Source of the DNA: a virus
Length of the DNA stretch: 20,494 nt
Virus record (IMG/VR): IMGVR_UViG_3300032241_000034
Coordinates: 1 to 20,494 of that record
Strand: one strand, 5' to 3'
This document shows, one piece after another, positions 1 to 8,123 of this stretch. The notes under the pieces are model-generated. The model was not told the origin of the DNA. It saw only the letters and a program-made list of their open reading frames with translations, and did not search any database. The number at the start of each line of letters is the position of its first letter. The first letter of the stretch is position 1. The translations under genes and the position numbers were made by a program.

Positions 1-1
1 A

Positions 2-856
2 GGATTTAACCCCGCAGGTGGTACAGCTAGATTTATTGGTAGCGGAACTTCTGGTGTGATTGAATACTTCACATACACTGGAATTACAAGTGCGGCTAAT
101 TCTTCTACAGGTTATCCACAGTTAACTGGTTTAACTCGTGGTACAACTGGTGGATCTGCGGCTACAGCATTCACATACTCTGCAACTGCTCCTGTGGCTA
201 TTGAGTATGCGGCTCCTGATTCTGCGGCTATGCTTTCTCACTGGGGTTCTTCAGTGGTGATGGACGGTGGATTTAACCAAGACGTATCTGCCATTTACAA
301 CTACGGTATGTTGACCGCCTTGACTAGCCCTAACAGCACTACAAACGTGCCAATTATGGCTATTCGCTTGGCTCCATCCGTGGATAACGGCACAGTTGGA
401 TTGCTTGGTGTTAAAGAGGTTATCAACCGCTTACAGTTACAGTTGAATGAGATTGCCGTTGTGACCAACACGACCTATCTAATTCAATTGGTGCTCAATG
501 GTATACCTTCTGGAGCATTCTCTGGATCGTTTGTGTCTCCCGTTCAAGGCGGTACAAACACCAGTTCATTGGTTCAAATTGCTGTTAACACAACTAACAC
601 TATAACAATTAGTGGTGGTGAATCAATTGCGGCTTTCTATACCAATAGCTCAGGTCAAACTGGTTATCCTTTGGCATCCATCTCTGCGATTGGTAACTCT
701 GCCAACGGTGGTGGTACATCTAACAGTGTGCCAACATCTCAAGCAGGTCAGTACCCAGATGGTCCAGACATTTTGTACATTGTTGCTACAACACTCAATG
801 CGGGTGCTTCTAACACCATCGTAGCTCGTCTCAACTGGCAAGAGTCACAAGCATAA
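2..856 (+). CDS. Virion structural protein, 5'-truncated by the window edge
   Basis: The frame is open from base 2 to a TAA at 854-856, giving 284 visible residues, so the true start lies upstream; the GTG at 56 is only an internal codon. The protein is rich in Gly, Ser, Thr and Asn, as expected for beta-structured phage virion proteins. It carries the segment [14 protein letters not shown] at visible residues ~78-91, followed by a stretch around ARG-poor '[15 protein letters not shown]' and '[11 protein letters not shown]'. I recall this SHWG-MDG pattern from conserved structural proteins of aquatic podoviruses, but cannot assign a domain. The C-terminal part (from '[13 protein letters not shown]') looks like a final beta-domain. 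A secreted or capsid decoration role is inferred only from composition and from the structural genes downstream. It is followed after 10 bases by the first of three small basic genes. Confidence 0.75.
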   Translation, partial: GFNPAGGTARFIGSGTSGVIEYFTYTGITSAANSSTGYPQLTGLTRGTTGGSAATAFTYSATAPVAIEYAAPDSAAMLSHWGSSVVMDGGFNQDVSAIYNYGMLTALTSPNSTTNVPIMAIRLAPSVDNGTVGLLGVKEVINRLQLQLNEIAVVTNTTYLIQLVLNGIPSGAFSGSFVSPVQGGTNTSSLVQIAVNTTNTITISGGESIAAFYTNSSGQTGYPLASISAIGNSANGGGTSNSVPTSQAGQYPDGPDILYIVATTLNAGASNTIVARLNWQESQA

Positions 857-866
857 AGGAAATAAT

Positions 867-1052
867 ATGCCACTAATCAAATCAAAGTCTAAAAAAGCTT
901 TTAAACATAATGTGGAGGCTGAAATCCATGCGGGAAAGCCTCCCCGTCAAGCGGTGGCGATTGCATACAGCGAGAAACGTCATGCTAAAAAGGCTCACGG
1001 TGGTCATATTACTACCCATGAGCACAATAGCAAACATAAAGGATGCTGGTAA
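867..1052 (+). CDS. Small basic phage protein (61 aa), C-terminal Trp
   Basis: A 61-residue, Lys/His-rich protein beginning [20 protein letters not shown], with a short predicted helical segment '[16 protein letters not shown]' at residues ~23-38 and a His/Lys-rich tail. I recognise the 'SKSKKAF..N...[13 protein letters not shown]' pattern as a widespread small phage protein of unknown function, usually next to structural genes. The start at 867 is supported by AAAGGAAA eight bases or so upstream. Its only tryptophan is the last residue (codon TGG then TAA). The TAA overlaps the next gene's ATG by one base, which suggests translational coupling. A nucleic-acid-binding or virion-associated role is plausible from its charge but is inference. 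Confidence 0.8.
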   Translation: MPLIKSKSKKAFKHNVEAEIHAGKPPRQAVAIAYSEKRHAKKAHGGHITTHEHNSKHKGCW

Positions 1053-1447
1053 TGAGTAAGCCTGGACTCTATGCCAACATCCATAAAAAACAAGAAAGAA
1101 TAGCACATGGATCTAAAGAACATATGCGTAAACCTGGTAGCAAAGGTGCGCCAACTGCTGAAGCGTTTAGGGAATCAGCAAAAACAGTAAAGAAAAAAGA
1201 TGGTGGTGTGAGTCTTGCGGTAGGTCGTGGAGAGAAGAAACCTACAAGCCAAGGAGCAGGTCTGACACAAAAGGGTAGAGAAAAATACAATCGTGAGACT
1301 GGGTCTCATCTTAAAGCACCACAGCCACAAGGGGGATCTAGAAAAGATTCATTTTGTGCAAGAATGAGTGGAGTAGTTGAACACTCAAAAGGAGATGCGC
1401 CAAGAGCTAAGGCATCCCTTAAGAGATGGAATTGTCCAGGATGGTAA
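1052..1447 (+). CDS. Basic protein with FCARMSG motif (131 aa; DUF6321-like)
   Basis: A 131-residue Lys/Arg/Gly-rich protein. The ATG at 1052 overlaps the upstream TAA by one base and has AAAGG about ten bases upstream. An in-frame ATG at 1043 would sit directly on that ribosome binding site, so I prefer 1052. The N-terminus ([20 protein letters not shown], then 'SKEHMRKPGSKGAP') and C-terminus ('GLTQKGREKYNRETGSHLK', then 'RKDSFCARMSG' and 'LKRWNCPGW') resemble a small conserved phage family I remember as DUF6321; that name is from memory and unverified. The function is unknown. It sits between two other small basic genes, and like both of them it ends in Trp. Two cysteines (FCARM and WNCPG) might bind metal, but there is no recognisable zinc-finger spacing. 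Confidence 0.8.
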   Translation: MSKPGLYANIHKKQERIAHGSKEHMRKPGSKGAPTAEAFRESAKTVKKKDGGVSLAVGRGEKKPTSQGAGLTQKGREKYNRETGSHLKAPQPQGGSRKDSFCARMSGVVEHSKGDAPRAKASLKRWNCPGW

Positions 1448-1459
1448 TAGGAGAAAATT

Positions 1460-1693
1460 ATGGAAAAACCAGATATTAAAGTTCGTAGTTTATACGCAAA
1501 AACATATGCAAAACATGGGAAAACAATTGGCGAATCAAAAAATGCAATGAATAAAGCATATGAAGAAGTTGAAAAAAAACATGGTAAAGAAATGCGAGAT
1601 AAATTAAGCGCATTTCATAGCGCAAATGAACGTGGTGAAAATGATGGTATGAAACGTGGCGGTTCTGCTAAAAAGAAACACGCAAACTGGTAA
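1460..1693 (+). CDS. Small basic, helix-rich protein (77 aa), C-terminal Trp
   Basis: A 77-residue protein dominated by Lys, Glu and Ala. GGAG lies at the right distance before the ATG. Residues ~5-52 look helical ('LYAKTYAKHGKTIGESKNAM', then 'AYEEVEKKHGKEMRDKLSAF'), and the tail is Gly/Lys-rich and ends KKKHANW. As in the first gene of this trio, the only tryptophan is the terminal residue. I do not recognise a named family. Its position between the other basic proteins and a connector-like gene suggests a virion-associated or DNA-binding role, but this is inference from charge and neighbourhood. Confidence 0.75.
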   Translation: MEKPDIKVRSLYAKTYAKHGKTIGESKNAMNKAYEEVEKKHGKEMRDKLSAFHSANERGENDGMKRGGSAKKKHANW

Positions 1694-1701
1694 AGTAAAA
1701 A

Positions 1702-2772
1702 ATGGCATATAGTGGAACTGTTGGTACAACTGTAGTTACAGTACAGAACTTCATTGATCAAGGTGCTCGCATGTCGGGCAAACTTGCGGAAGAGCTTACT
1801 GTTGAGCAAGTACAAGGTTCTAAACAAGCATTATTCTTTATTCTCAGTAATTTAATCAATCAAGGTATAAATTATTGGGCAATAAGCAAGAATGTTTATG
1901 GGCTTAATGCCGATCAATATGAGTACTTGCTACCTGTGGGTGGGGTAGATGTTTTAAATGCGTTGTATAGGCGTTTAAATCGTCCTACACCAGCTTCTGG
2001 TGGTGGTTATTATTCATCATCTGGTGTAACTGGTTTAGCATTTGACAACAATGTGTTGACATCTGATGCTCAAACATCTCCAAATGGAACTATTGGAATA
2101 AATTATGGATTAAACAATCCTATTTATGCTGGATCTATTGGTATTTTGCCAGCCGTTTCTGGGTCATTTCACATTATTTTAGAAACATCAAATGATGGTG
2201 TAACTTTTACAACATTAGAAGATACTGGAGTTACTCAGTGGGTGGCTGGTCAATGGTTATGGTATGACATTGATCCTGGAGTTACTGCTCAATATTATCA
2301 AATGCGAGAAACTTCAGGTAATACATTAAATGTTGCTGAGTTTTATGTTGGAAATAATTCAACAGAAGTGACAATGGCTAGGTTAAATCGTGATGATTAC
2401 ACAAACTTACCTAACAAGAACTTTACTGCAAATCAGCCTTATCAGTACTGGTTAAACAGAACTATTCCACAAGCTACGATTACTCTTTGGCCCGCACCAA
2501 GTGATCCATTTGTTCAGATGACTATTTGGTACTCACGCCAAGTCATGGATGTTGGTCAGTTAAATGGTGAATTAGAGATACCACAATTTTTTAATCAGGC
2601 TATACAGATGATGCTAGCTCACCAAATGAGCTTGATATTGCCTGGTGTTGATGTTAGTAGGATTCAATACTTAGAAGGTCAAGCAGATAAGTATTTCATC
2701 ATGGCAGAAAACGAAAACAGAGATAAAAGTCCGATATATTTTGCACCCAATATCGCTCCATATACGAGGTGA
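1702..2772 (+). CDS. Head-tail connector/adaptor-like structural protein with beta-sandwich insert
   Basis: A 356-residue protein. The N-terminal ~90 residues are helical and typical of phage connector or tail-accessory proteins ('ELTVEQVQGSKQALFFILSN', then 'GINYWAISKNVYGL' and 'VGGVDVLNALYRRLNRP'). Residues ~114-218 form a beta-rich segment resembling a discoidin or F5/8C-like jelly roll ('GSIGILPAVSGSFHI', 'ETSNDGVTFTTLEDTG', 'YYQMRETSGNTLNVAEFYVG'). The C-terminal third returns to a helical pattern ('ATITLWPAPSDPF', 'IWYSRQVMDVG', 'EIPQFFNQAIQMMLAHQMS') that parallels the adaptor protein encoded at 15024. I infer a second connector or tail-structural component; the jelly-roll assignment is by eye. 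The ATG has only a weak AAAGTAAAA leader. Confidence 0.65.
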   Translation: MAYSGTVGTTVVTVQNFIDQGARMSGKLAEELTVEQVQGSKQALFFILSNLINQGINYWAISKNVYGLNADQYEYLLPVGGVDVLNALYRRLNRPTPASGGGYYSSSGVTGLAFDNNVLTSDAQTSPNGTIGINYGLNNPIYAGSIGILPAVSGSFHIILETSNDGVTFTTLEDTGVTQWVAGQWLWYDIDPGVTAQYYQMRETSGNTLNVAEFYVGNNSTEVTMARLNRDDYTNLPNKNFTANQPYQYWLNRTIPQATITLWPAPSDPFVQMTIWYSRQVMDVGQLNGELEIPQFFNQAIQMMLAHQMSLILPGVDVSRIQYLEGQADKYFIMAENENRDKSPIYFAPNIAPYTR

Positions 2773-2775
2773 CAT

Positions 2776-3135
2776 ATGCCAATGTTCCTTAATACTGAGG
2801 GTAATGCATCAATAGCAATCTTTATTTGCGACAGATGTAGGATGAAAAGACCTATTATTCAGGCTATGCCTGACCCCAATTTTCCTGGTTTGAAGGTTTG
2901 TCAGCAAAACTGTGCTGATCAAAAAGATCCTTATCGATTACCTGCTAGAAAGACTGAGAAGATTACATTACAATTTCCAAGACCTGATGTTAGTGTGGCA
3001 GTTGAGCCCTATGATATTGTTACTTACCCATATGGAGGTGAGGTTCTTAGTACTCAGCAGTCTACTAATAATCCAAGTGACAATGGAAATGTTGACGTTA
3101 TCTATACACAACCTAGCCCACCTGAACCTAAATAA
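2776..3135 (+). CDS. Small four-cysteine (zinc-ribbon-like) phage protein
   Basis: A 119-residue protein. The cysteine pattern C18-x2-C21 ... C42-x3-C46 (CDRC and CQQNC) suggests a small metal-binding knuckle in the first 50 residues, followed by a Pro-rich, probably flexible C-terminal half ending SPPEPK. GAGGTG just before the ATG serves as ribosome binding site and overlaps the end of the upstream connector-like gene. Its TAA shares one base with the ATG of the long fibre gene, so translation is probably coupled. Proteins of this type sit between connector-like and fibre genes in related phages, from memory. Whether it is a virion part or an assembly factor cannot be told. Confidence 0.7.
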   Translation: MPMFLNTEGNASIAIFICDRCRMKRPIIQAMPDPNFPGLKVCQQNCADQKDPYRLPARKTEKITLQFPRPDVSVAVEPYDIVTYPYGGEVLSTQQSTNNPSDNGNVDVIYTQPSPPEPK

Positions 3136-6100
3136 TGTCATCACAAGTAACAATCACCCAACTGCCTAATGCTTTGCCTTTAACGGGTACAGAGGCAGTT
3201 CCTATTGTCCAAAATGGTGTGACAGTACAGACGACCACATCTTCAATATCTGGTGCTGGAGCTCTTAATTACCCATTTTTAACTGTAAGCGGAACACAAG
3301 GTCTTACACAGGCTAGGTATCTTGCTACAGGATCGGGTTTGTCATTAACTGATAATGGAATAGGAAATTCTTTACAGATAAATCTAACTGGTGCAGCGCA
3401 ATCATTAGACACTAGTTCTAGTGGTATACAAGTTAAAAATGGTTCTGGTGTATTGAATGGGGTACAGATAGCTACTTCAGGTAGTGGCTTATCTGTTACA
3501 AATGCGGATGGAACTACAGGCAATCCCACATTGGCTTTAACTGGGATTGTTGCTAATTTAGCATCAACATCAGGATCTGGATTGTTGGTAGCAAATAATG
3601 GTTCAATTTCACCCACATCAATAAATGGTACAAGTGGGCAGATTAATGTTACAAATGGTAGTGGAGTAGCGGGTAATCCAACAGTTGGACTTGTAGCAAG
3701 TGGAGTATCGGCTGGTAGCTATACAAATACAAATTTAACTGTAGATTCTTATGGAAGGATTACAACTGCCGTTAGTGGATCATCAATAAGTGGTGTTACA
3801 TCTGTAGCTGCTGGAACTGGAGTTTCAGTTACTGGAAGTGGATCAGGACCATTTACAGGTGCAGTTACAGTTAACATAGCTAACACAGCAGTAACCGCAG
3901 GTTCTTATACAAATGCGAATATTACTGTCAATGCTCAAGGTCAGGTTACTTCAGCAAGTAATGGATCTCCTGGTGGTGTTACAACATTCCAAACAAATCT
4001 ATCAGGATTGACCCCTTCTACGGCTAGTACAGGCGCAATTACATTGGCTGGTACATTGGGTATAGCAAGTGGTGGAACATCATCTACGACCGCATCTGAT
4101 GCTTTGACTGCGCTTGGCGCACAGCCGTTGTTTACTGCACAGACTGCTAATACTGTGTATGCAGGACCAACAACTGGGGCATCTGCAACACCATCATTTA
4201 GGGCTTTGGTGTCTAGCGATATACCCACATTGCCATACGGCACAGGAACTGTTACAAGTATTACCGCAGGTACTGGTTTATCTGGCGGTACGATAACAAC
4301 TACAGGTACGATAGCTTTAGCTAACACAACGGTTACTGCGGGTACTTATGGGTCTAGCGTGGCTATACCATCAATCACGGTCAATGCGCAGGGGCAAATA
4401 ACCTCTGCCACTACCAACCCATTAAACTCACCATCCTATCAGGGAACGTGGAATGCGGCTACAAACAGTCCTACACTAACCTCTAGTGTTGGCACAAACA
4501 ACAATTATTATGTTGTCTCGACAGCAGGAACAACTACACTGAATGGTATTTCATTATGGTCTGTTGGCGACTGGGCGATATTTAATAGCACTACAAGTGC
4601 TTGGGAAAAGATTAACGGAAGTTCTTCAGAGGCATTTAATAGCATTACAGTAACTGGGTTGACTGGTTATATGTACGCCAATGGGTCTAGTGCTGTAACA
4701 ACCCAACAGCCAGTAACCTCTGTAGGATTAGCACTTCCTGCATCTGTATTTAATGTGACTGGGTCTCCTGTTACGACCACAGGAACACTAACAGGAACAT
4801 TGGCTACACAACCAATTAATACTTTGTTTGCAGGACCTGCATCTGGTAGTGCGGGAACGCCCACATTTAGGTCTTTGGTGACTGCGGACATACCCGCACT
4901 ACCTTATGCTCCGTACCCAGGTGCGGGTATACCTTTGAGTACAGGAACTGCTTGGGGTACAAGTTACTCAACAACTGGATCAAATAAAGTAGTTTTAAGT
5001 ACAGCTCCTACATTTGATACAACAACCGCATATACATCTATAGCACAACCAAGTTATGCCGAAGGAATGCTTTGGTATGACAGTACACAAAAGGCTTTAA
5101 GTTATTTTAATGATGTTAGCGGTAATGTAATAACTATTGGTCAAGAAACACAAGTTAAAGTTAAAAATAACACAGGATCATCCATAGCGGCAGGAATTGC
5201 TGTTTATGTAACGTCTACATCAAGCGGTGCTATTTACCCTCTTGTAGCTCCTGCCCAAGCAAATTCTTTATCAACATCTGCGGTTATAGGATTAACAACT
5301 CAAGCTATTGCATCAGGAGCAGTTGGTTATGTAACTACTGCGGGTTTACTTACTCCTGTAAATACGGGCACATTTACTGTTGGCGATGTTTTGTATCTAA
5401 GCCCATATTCTGCTGGACAAATACAAAATACTGTACCTCCAACTGGTTATCCTGTTCAAATTGGTGTGGTTGCTTACTCAAATACTCCAAATGGATCTAT
5501 TTACGTCAAACAAACTACACCATTAGCAGTTTCTGCTGCCACTTTAACAGGTCAAGTTGCATTAACTAATGGTGGTACTAATGCCAGTTTAACGGCTAGT
5601 GCGGGTGCGGTTACATATTCTGGAGCAAGTGCTTTAGCTTTAAATACACCTGGTACTAGCGGACAACCTTTAGTGTCTGGCGGTACGGGCGCACCTACAT
5701 TCACATCTGCACTAACTGGTCTAACTATAGACAATTCAACAATTGGTGCTACAACTGCTAATACAGGTAAATTCACAACCCTAGAAGTTACAGGAACATC
5801 AACCCTTGGAGATGCTTCTACTACTTATATTCAGGTGGTGGGAGATGCTTCTTATCCTGCAATTAAAGCGGCAGGAGGAACAAATACACCTCTTGTTTTG
5901 CAACCATTGGGTACAGGCGCACTTCAAGCACAAAAAACAGATTCTACTGCTACAGGTGGTAATGCTAGGGGTGCTAATGCGGTTGATTTTCAAACTGTTC
6001 GAACAACTGCAACGCAAGTAGCTTCAACTTTAAGTTCGGTAATTGTTGGCGGTCAAAATAATACTGCAAACGGAAGTTATGCCACAGTTTTAGGTGGTGT

Positions 6101-7595
6101 TAGCAATGTAAGCGGAGGTTATCAGTCTGCTACCGCAGGTGGTGGTTCAAATGCTAATTACGCAAATAATGGATTTGTTGGTAGTGGGTCAAGTAACACA
6201 ACTGGAAATTCAAGTATTAACAATGCTTATGGGGCAATTGTTGGAGGACAATCAAATTCTGCTTTAGGTTTTTATAACTTTATTGGAGGAGGATTTACAA
6301 ATTCTGGAACACCTAGTGCGGCAGTAACAACAAACACAACCACAATTTCATTAACTGCACAAACAACTGTCTATTTATCTAGCACCAATGCTAACATTAA
6401 AGTAGGGCAGTTAATTACTGGTACAGGTGTTACTTCTTACACTTACGCAACATCATCTGTAACAACAGGAACTCCTGCGGTGATGGCAACGTCCACTATC
6501 TCAGGTACAACTCTTACAGTAGGTTCTTTAACTTCGGGAACAATAATAGCAGGACAAGTATTAACAGGTACAGGGGTTACTGCGGGAACATACATTGTTT
6601 CAGGCTCTGGTTCTACATGGACAGTTTCAGCATCTCAATCAGTATCCTCTACGACAATAACAGGAACTGCTTATACATTCACAATATCTCAGGCGGCAAC
6701 GACTACTGCGGGTATAACCCTATCTTTCTACACACCTCATGGAGTAGTAGTAGCAGGAGGAAATAACCAAGCAACAGGAGCATATAGCTTTATTGGTGGA
6801 GGAGGCGATGCGGGTACTGCGGCTAATAGGAACGTGGCATCTGGGGATTGGAGTTTTGTTGGAGGGGGTATTAAAAACACACCTAGTGGAATTGGTTCAG
6901 TAGTTGTTGGAGGTGGAACTTATGGTGGAACTGTTGTTGGAAATACAGCAAGTGGTGGTGGCGCATCTGTTTTAGGTGGGGTTTCAAATACTGCTTCAGG
7001 ATTTTTAGCAACAGCAACAGGTGGATATTTTAATACTTCTTCACAAACTGGTTCATTTGTTGGCGGTGGTTATTACAACAATGCTAACGCAAACTATTCA
7101 AGTATTTCTGGTGGATATTATGGAACTGCTAGAAGCATTATAGGAAATGCTATTTTTCCTGCTAATTCCGCTCCTTTAGCTGGAGTTGGTATGTCACAAG
7201 GCGCATTATTAGTTCTTGCTACACAAACCACAACGGCAACCGCAACAGTTCTTACAAGTGATACAAACTCAGCAGGAACAACAAACCAAGTAATCTTAGC
7301 AAACAACGCAGCATATTCATTTAGAGCAACAATAATTGCAGGAGTTACTGGGGCAGGAAATACGGCATCTTGGATTCTTCAAGGTGCAATCAAACGTGGT
7401 TCTGGAGTTGGAACAACTGCAATAGTTGGAACAGTAAACTCAATACTATTAGCTCAAGACTCAGGCGCATCTACTTGGACAGTTGCAGCAACCGCAGATA
7501 CAACCAATGGCGGTTTAGCAATTACAGTTACTGGTCAAGCCTCAACTACAATTAGATGGGTTTGTAAGGTAGAGACAACAGAAATGACATACTAA
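3135..7595 (+). CDS. Long tail fibre protein (1486 aa) with YadA-head-like beta-roll
   Basis: A very long Gly/Ser/Thr/Asn-rich protein with the usual tail-fibre N-terminal signature 'GTEAVPIVQNGVTVQTTTSS' near residues 18-37, likely the tail-attachment end. Residues ~180-430 hold repeated 'VTAGxYxxxxxTVNAQGQxTSA' shaft modules. A 'YAEGMLWYDSTQKALSYFND' segment starts near residue 637. Residues ~968-1057 and ~1201-1337 contain Gly-rich 'VGGQNN.A.G.YA.VLGGVSN' repeats like the left-handed beta-roll of YadA-type trimeric adhesin heads. An unrelated Thr-rich domain of ~140 residues interrupts this beta-roll. The last ~140 residues match a recurring fibre C-terminal domain ('NQVILANNAAYSFRATI', 'ADTTNGGLAITVTGQA', 'TIRWVCKVETTEMTY'). 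No Peptidase_S74 chaperone is visible here. It probably forms a trimeric receptor-binding fibre. Confidence 0.9.
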   Translation: MSSQVTITQLPNALPLTGTEAVPIVQNGVTVQTTTSSISGAGALNYPFLTVSGTQGLTQARYLATGSGLSLTDNGIGNSLQINLTGAAQSLDTSSSGIQVKNGSGVLNGVQIATSGSGLSVTNADGTTGNPTLALTGIVANLASTSGSGLLVANNGSISPTSINGTSGQINVTNGSGVAGNPTVGLVASGVSAGSYTNTNLTVDSYGRITTAVSGSSISGVTSVAAGTGVSVTGSGSGPFTGAVTVNIANTAVTAGSYTNANITVNAQGQVTSASNGSPGGVTTFQTNLSGLTPSTASTGAITLAGTLGIASGGTSSTTASDALTALGAQPLFTAQTANTVYAGPTTGASATPSFRALVSSDIPTLPYGTGTVTSITAGTGLSGGTITTTGTIALANTTVTAGTYGSSVAIPSITVNAQGQITSATTNPLNSPSYQGTWNAATNSPTLTSSVGTNNNYYVVSTAGTTTLNGISLWSVGDWAIFNSTTSAWEKINGSSSEAFNSITVTGLTGYMYANGSSAVTTQQPVTSVGLALPASVFNVTGSPVTTTGTLTGTLATQPINTLFAGPASGSAGTPTFRSLVTADIPALPYAPYPGAGIPLSTGTAWGTSYSTTGSNKVVLSTAPTFDTTTAYTSIAQPSYAEGMLWYDSTQKALSYFNDVSGNVITIGQETQVKVKNNTGSSIAAGIAVYVTSTSSGAIYPLVAPAQANSLSTSAVIGLTTQAIASGAVGYVTTAGLLTPVNTGTFTVGDVLYLSPYSAGQIQNTVPPTGYPVQIGVVAYSNTPNGSIYVKQTTPLAVSAATLTGQVALTNGGTNASLTASAGAVTYSGASALALNTPGTSGQPLVSGGTGAPTFTSALTGLTIDNSTIGATTANTGKFTTLEVTGTSTLGDASTTYIQVVGDASYPAIKAAGGTNTPLVLQPLGTGALQAQKTDSTATGGNARGANAVDFQTVRTTATQVASTLSSVIVGGQNNTANGSYATVLGGVSNVSGGYQSATAGGGSNANYANNGFVGSGSSNTTGNSSINNAYGAIVGGQSNSALGFYNFIGGGFTNSGTPSAAVTTNTTTISLTAQTTVYLSSTNANIKVGQLITGTGVTSYTYATSSVTTGTPAVMATSTISGTTLTVGSLTSGTIIAGQVLTGTGVTAGTYIVSGSGSTWTVSASQSVSSTTITGTAYTFTISQAATTTAGITLSFYTPHGVVVAGGNNQATGAYSFIGGGGDAGTAANRNVASGDWSFVGGGIKNTPSGIGSVVVGGGTYGGTVVGNTASGGGASVLGGVSNTASGFLATATGGYFNTSSQTGSFVGGGYYNNANANYSSISGGYYGTARSIIGNAIFPANSAPLAGVGMSQGALLVLATQTTTATATVLTSDTNSAGTTNQVILANNAAYSFRATIIAGVTGAGNTASWILQGAIKRGSGVGTTAIVGTVNSILLAQDSGASTWTVAATADTTNGGLAITVTGQASTTIRWVCKVETTEMTY
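3680..4412 (+). repeat. Three imperfect shaft repeats inside the long fibre gene
   Basis: Three related coding units at about 3680-3772, 3871-3960 and 4309-4412 encode variants of 'VTAGSYTNxNxTVxxxGxxTxA'. They are clear at protein level and diverged at DNA level, so these are old duplications. Such repeats normally build the fibre shaft. Confidence 0.65.
4149..4909 (+). repeat. Two-copy 'AGPxxG...FRxLVxxDIPxLPY' module in the long fibre
   Basis: About 31 codons starting at 4149 and again at 4818 encode near-identical units: NTVYAGPTTGASATPSFRAL then VSSDIPTLPY, and NTLFAGPASGSAGTPTFRSL then VTADIPALPY. This is a spaced internal duplication within the shaft. The DNA is similar but not identical. 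Confidence 0.75.
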
Positions 7596-7604
7596 GGAAC
7601 TAAC

Positions 7605-7880
7605 ATGGCATTACAAATTAATCTCGCATCAACACAATTTGGCGCACCTGCTCCACAGGCTTATGCTAGAGTCACAAACTTTTTTGGAAACAAAGACAAC
7701 ATCCAAGTACAGGTAAGCGTACATTACAACGCAGATGCAAGACATGGAAATATGTCTCCTGTGATGGAACACGCACACTACATTGGATTAGCAGATTTGG
7801 CGGGTAAGGGTGAGCTAATGACTGCAATATACACAGTTCTTAAAACAATGTCTCAATACCAAGGCGCAACGGACGTTTAA
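7605..7880 (+). CDS. Conserved fibre-associated protein (91 aa), function unknown
   Basis: A 91-residue protein with AAGGAACT before the ATG, directly after the long fibre gene. It begins MALQINLASTQFGAPAPQAY and has a central beta-like part ('ARVTNFFGNKDNIQVQVSVHY') and a helical end ('GELMTAIYTVLKTMSQYQ'). I recall similar short proteins downstream of fibre or baseplate genes in other phages, but no function is established. It has no signal peptide or membrane segment. A fibre cap, chaperone or attachment role is possible by position only. Confidence 0.75.
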   Translation: MALQINLASTQFGAPAPQAYARVTNFFGNKDNIQVQVSVHYNADARHGNMSPVMEHAHYIGLADLAGKGELMTAIYTVLKTMSQYQGATDV

Positions 7881-7882
7881 TC

Positions 7883-8089
7883 ATGGCTATTAACCAAGAC
7901 AACGTAGCAGACAAACTTATCCCCACAACTGGGGCTTTAAGTGTACAGGGGTTAGTTCTTAACTCTACGACTCTTACTACGTCTGTGGTTATTCCAACTG
8001 GTTATTCAGCAAGTAGTGTAGGTCCGATAACTTTGAGTAATGGTGTTTCAGTAACAGTGCCGAGTGGGTCACGGTGGTTGGTGTTCTGA
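7883..8089 (+). CDS. Short fibre-type protein (68 aa) ending in beta-motif SGSRWLVF
   Basis: A 68-residue protein starting two bases after the previous stop. Its second half, 'VVIPTGYSASSVGPITLSNG' followed by 'VSVTVPSGSRWLVF', matches a terminal beta-motif common in phage fibre proteins. The same motif in diverged form closes the next gene ('STIPSGTNGFSVGPVTINSG', 'ITVTVSSGQRWVVV'). The protein may be a free-standing copy of this terminal domain. I am confident that it is coding because the motif is preserved, and unsure of its role. Confidence 0.65.
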   Translation: MAINQDNVADKLIPTTGALSVQGLVLNSTTLTTSVVIPTGYSASSVGPITLSNGVSVTVPSGSRWLVF

Positions 8090-8123
8090 ATGAATATAGA
8101 TACAATAGTGAAAAGGATTTAAT

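Noticed and set aside
867-1693. Toxin-antitoxin or anti-defence cluster among the small basic genes
   Set aside because: No known toxin, antitoxin or anti-defence motif. The genes sit tightly inside a structural block and resemble phage-specific families.
2912-3169. + strand ORFs at 612, 2912, 4114, 5806 and 7370
   Set aside because: They lie fully in other frames of well-supported genes and lack signal peptides, motifs or good ribosome sites, unlike the embedded Rz1.
3269-7306. Long antisense ORFs inside the long fibre gene
   Set aside because: They mirror the repetitive Gly/Thr/Val-rich fibre frame and give Val/Pro/Ala-rich products without domains or ribosome sites. The same applies to the antisense ORF at 17583-17894.
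3135-7595. CRISPR-like or satellite DNA repeats in the fibre gene
   Set aside because: Repeats are diverged coding repeats with irregular spacing and no constant repeat/unique spacer pattern.
8090-8122. Ten-codon ORF MNIDTIVKRI between two fibre-type genes
   Set aside because: It is the leader of the gene at 8124 and contains that gene's ribosome site. There is no evidence that it is translated.
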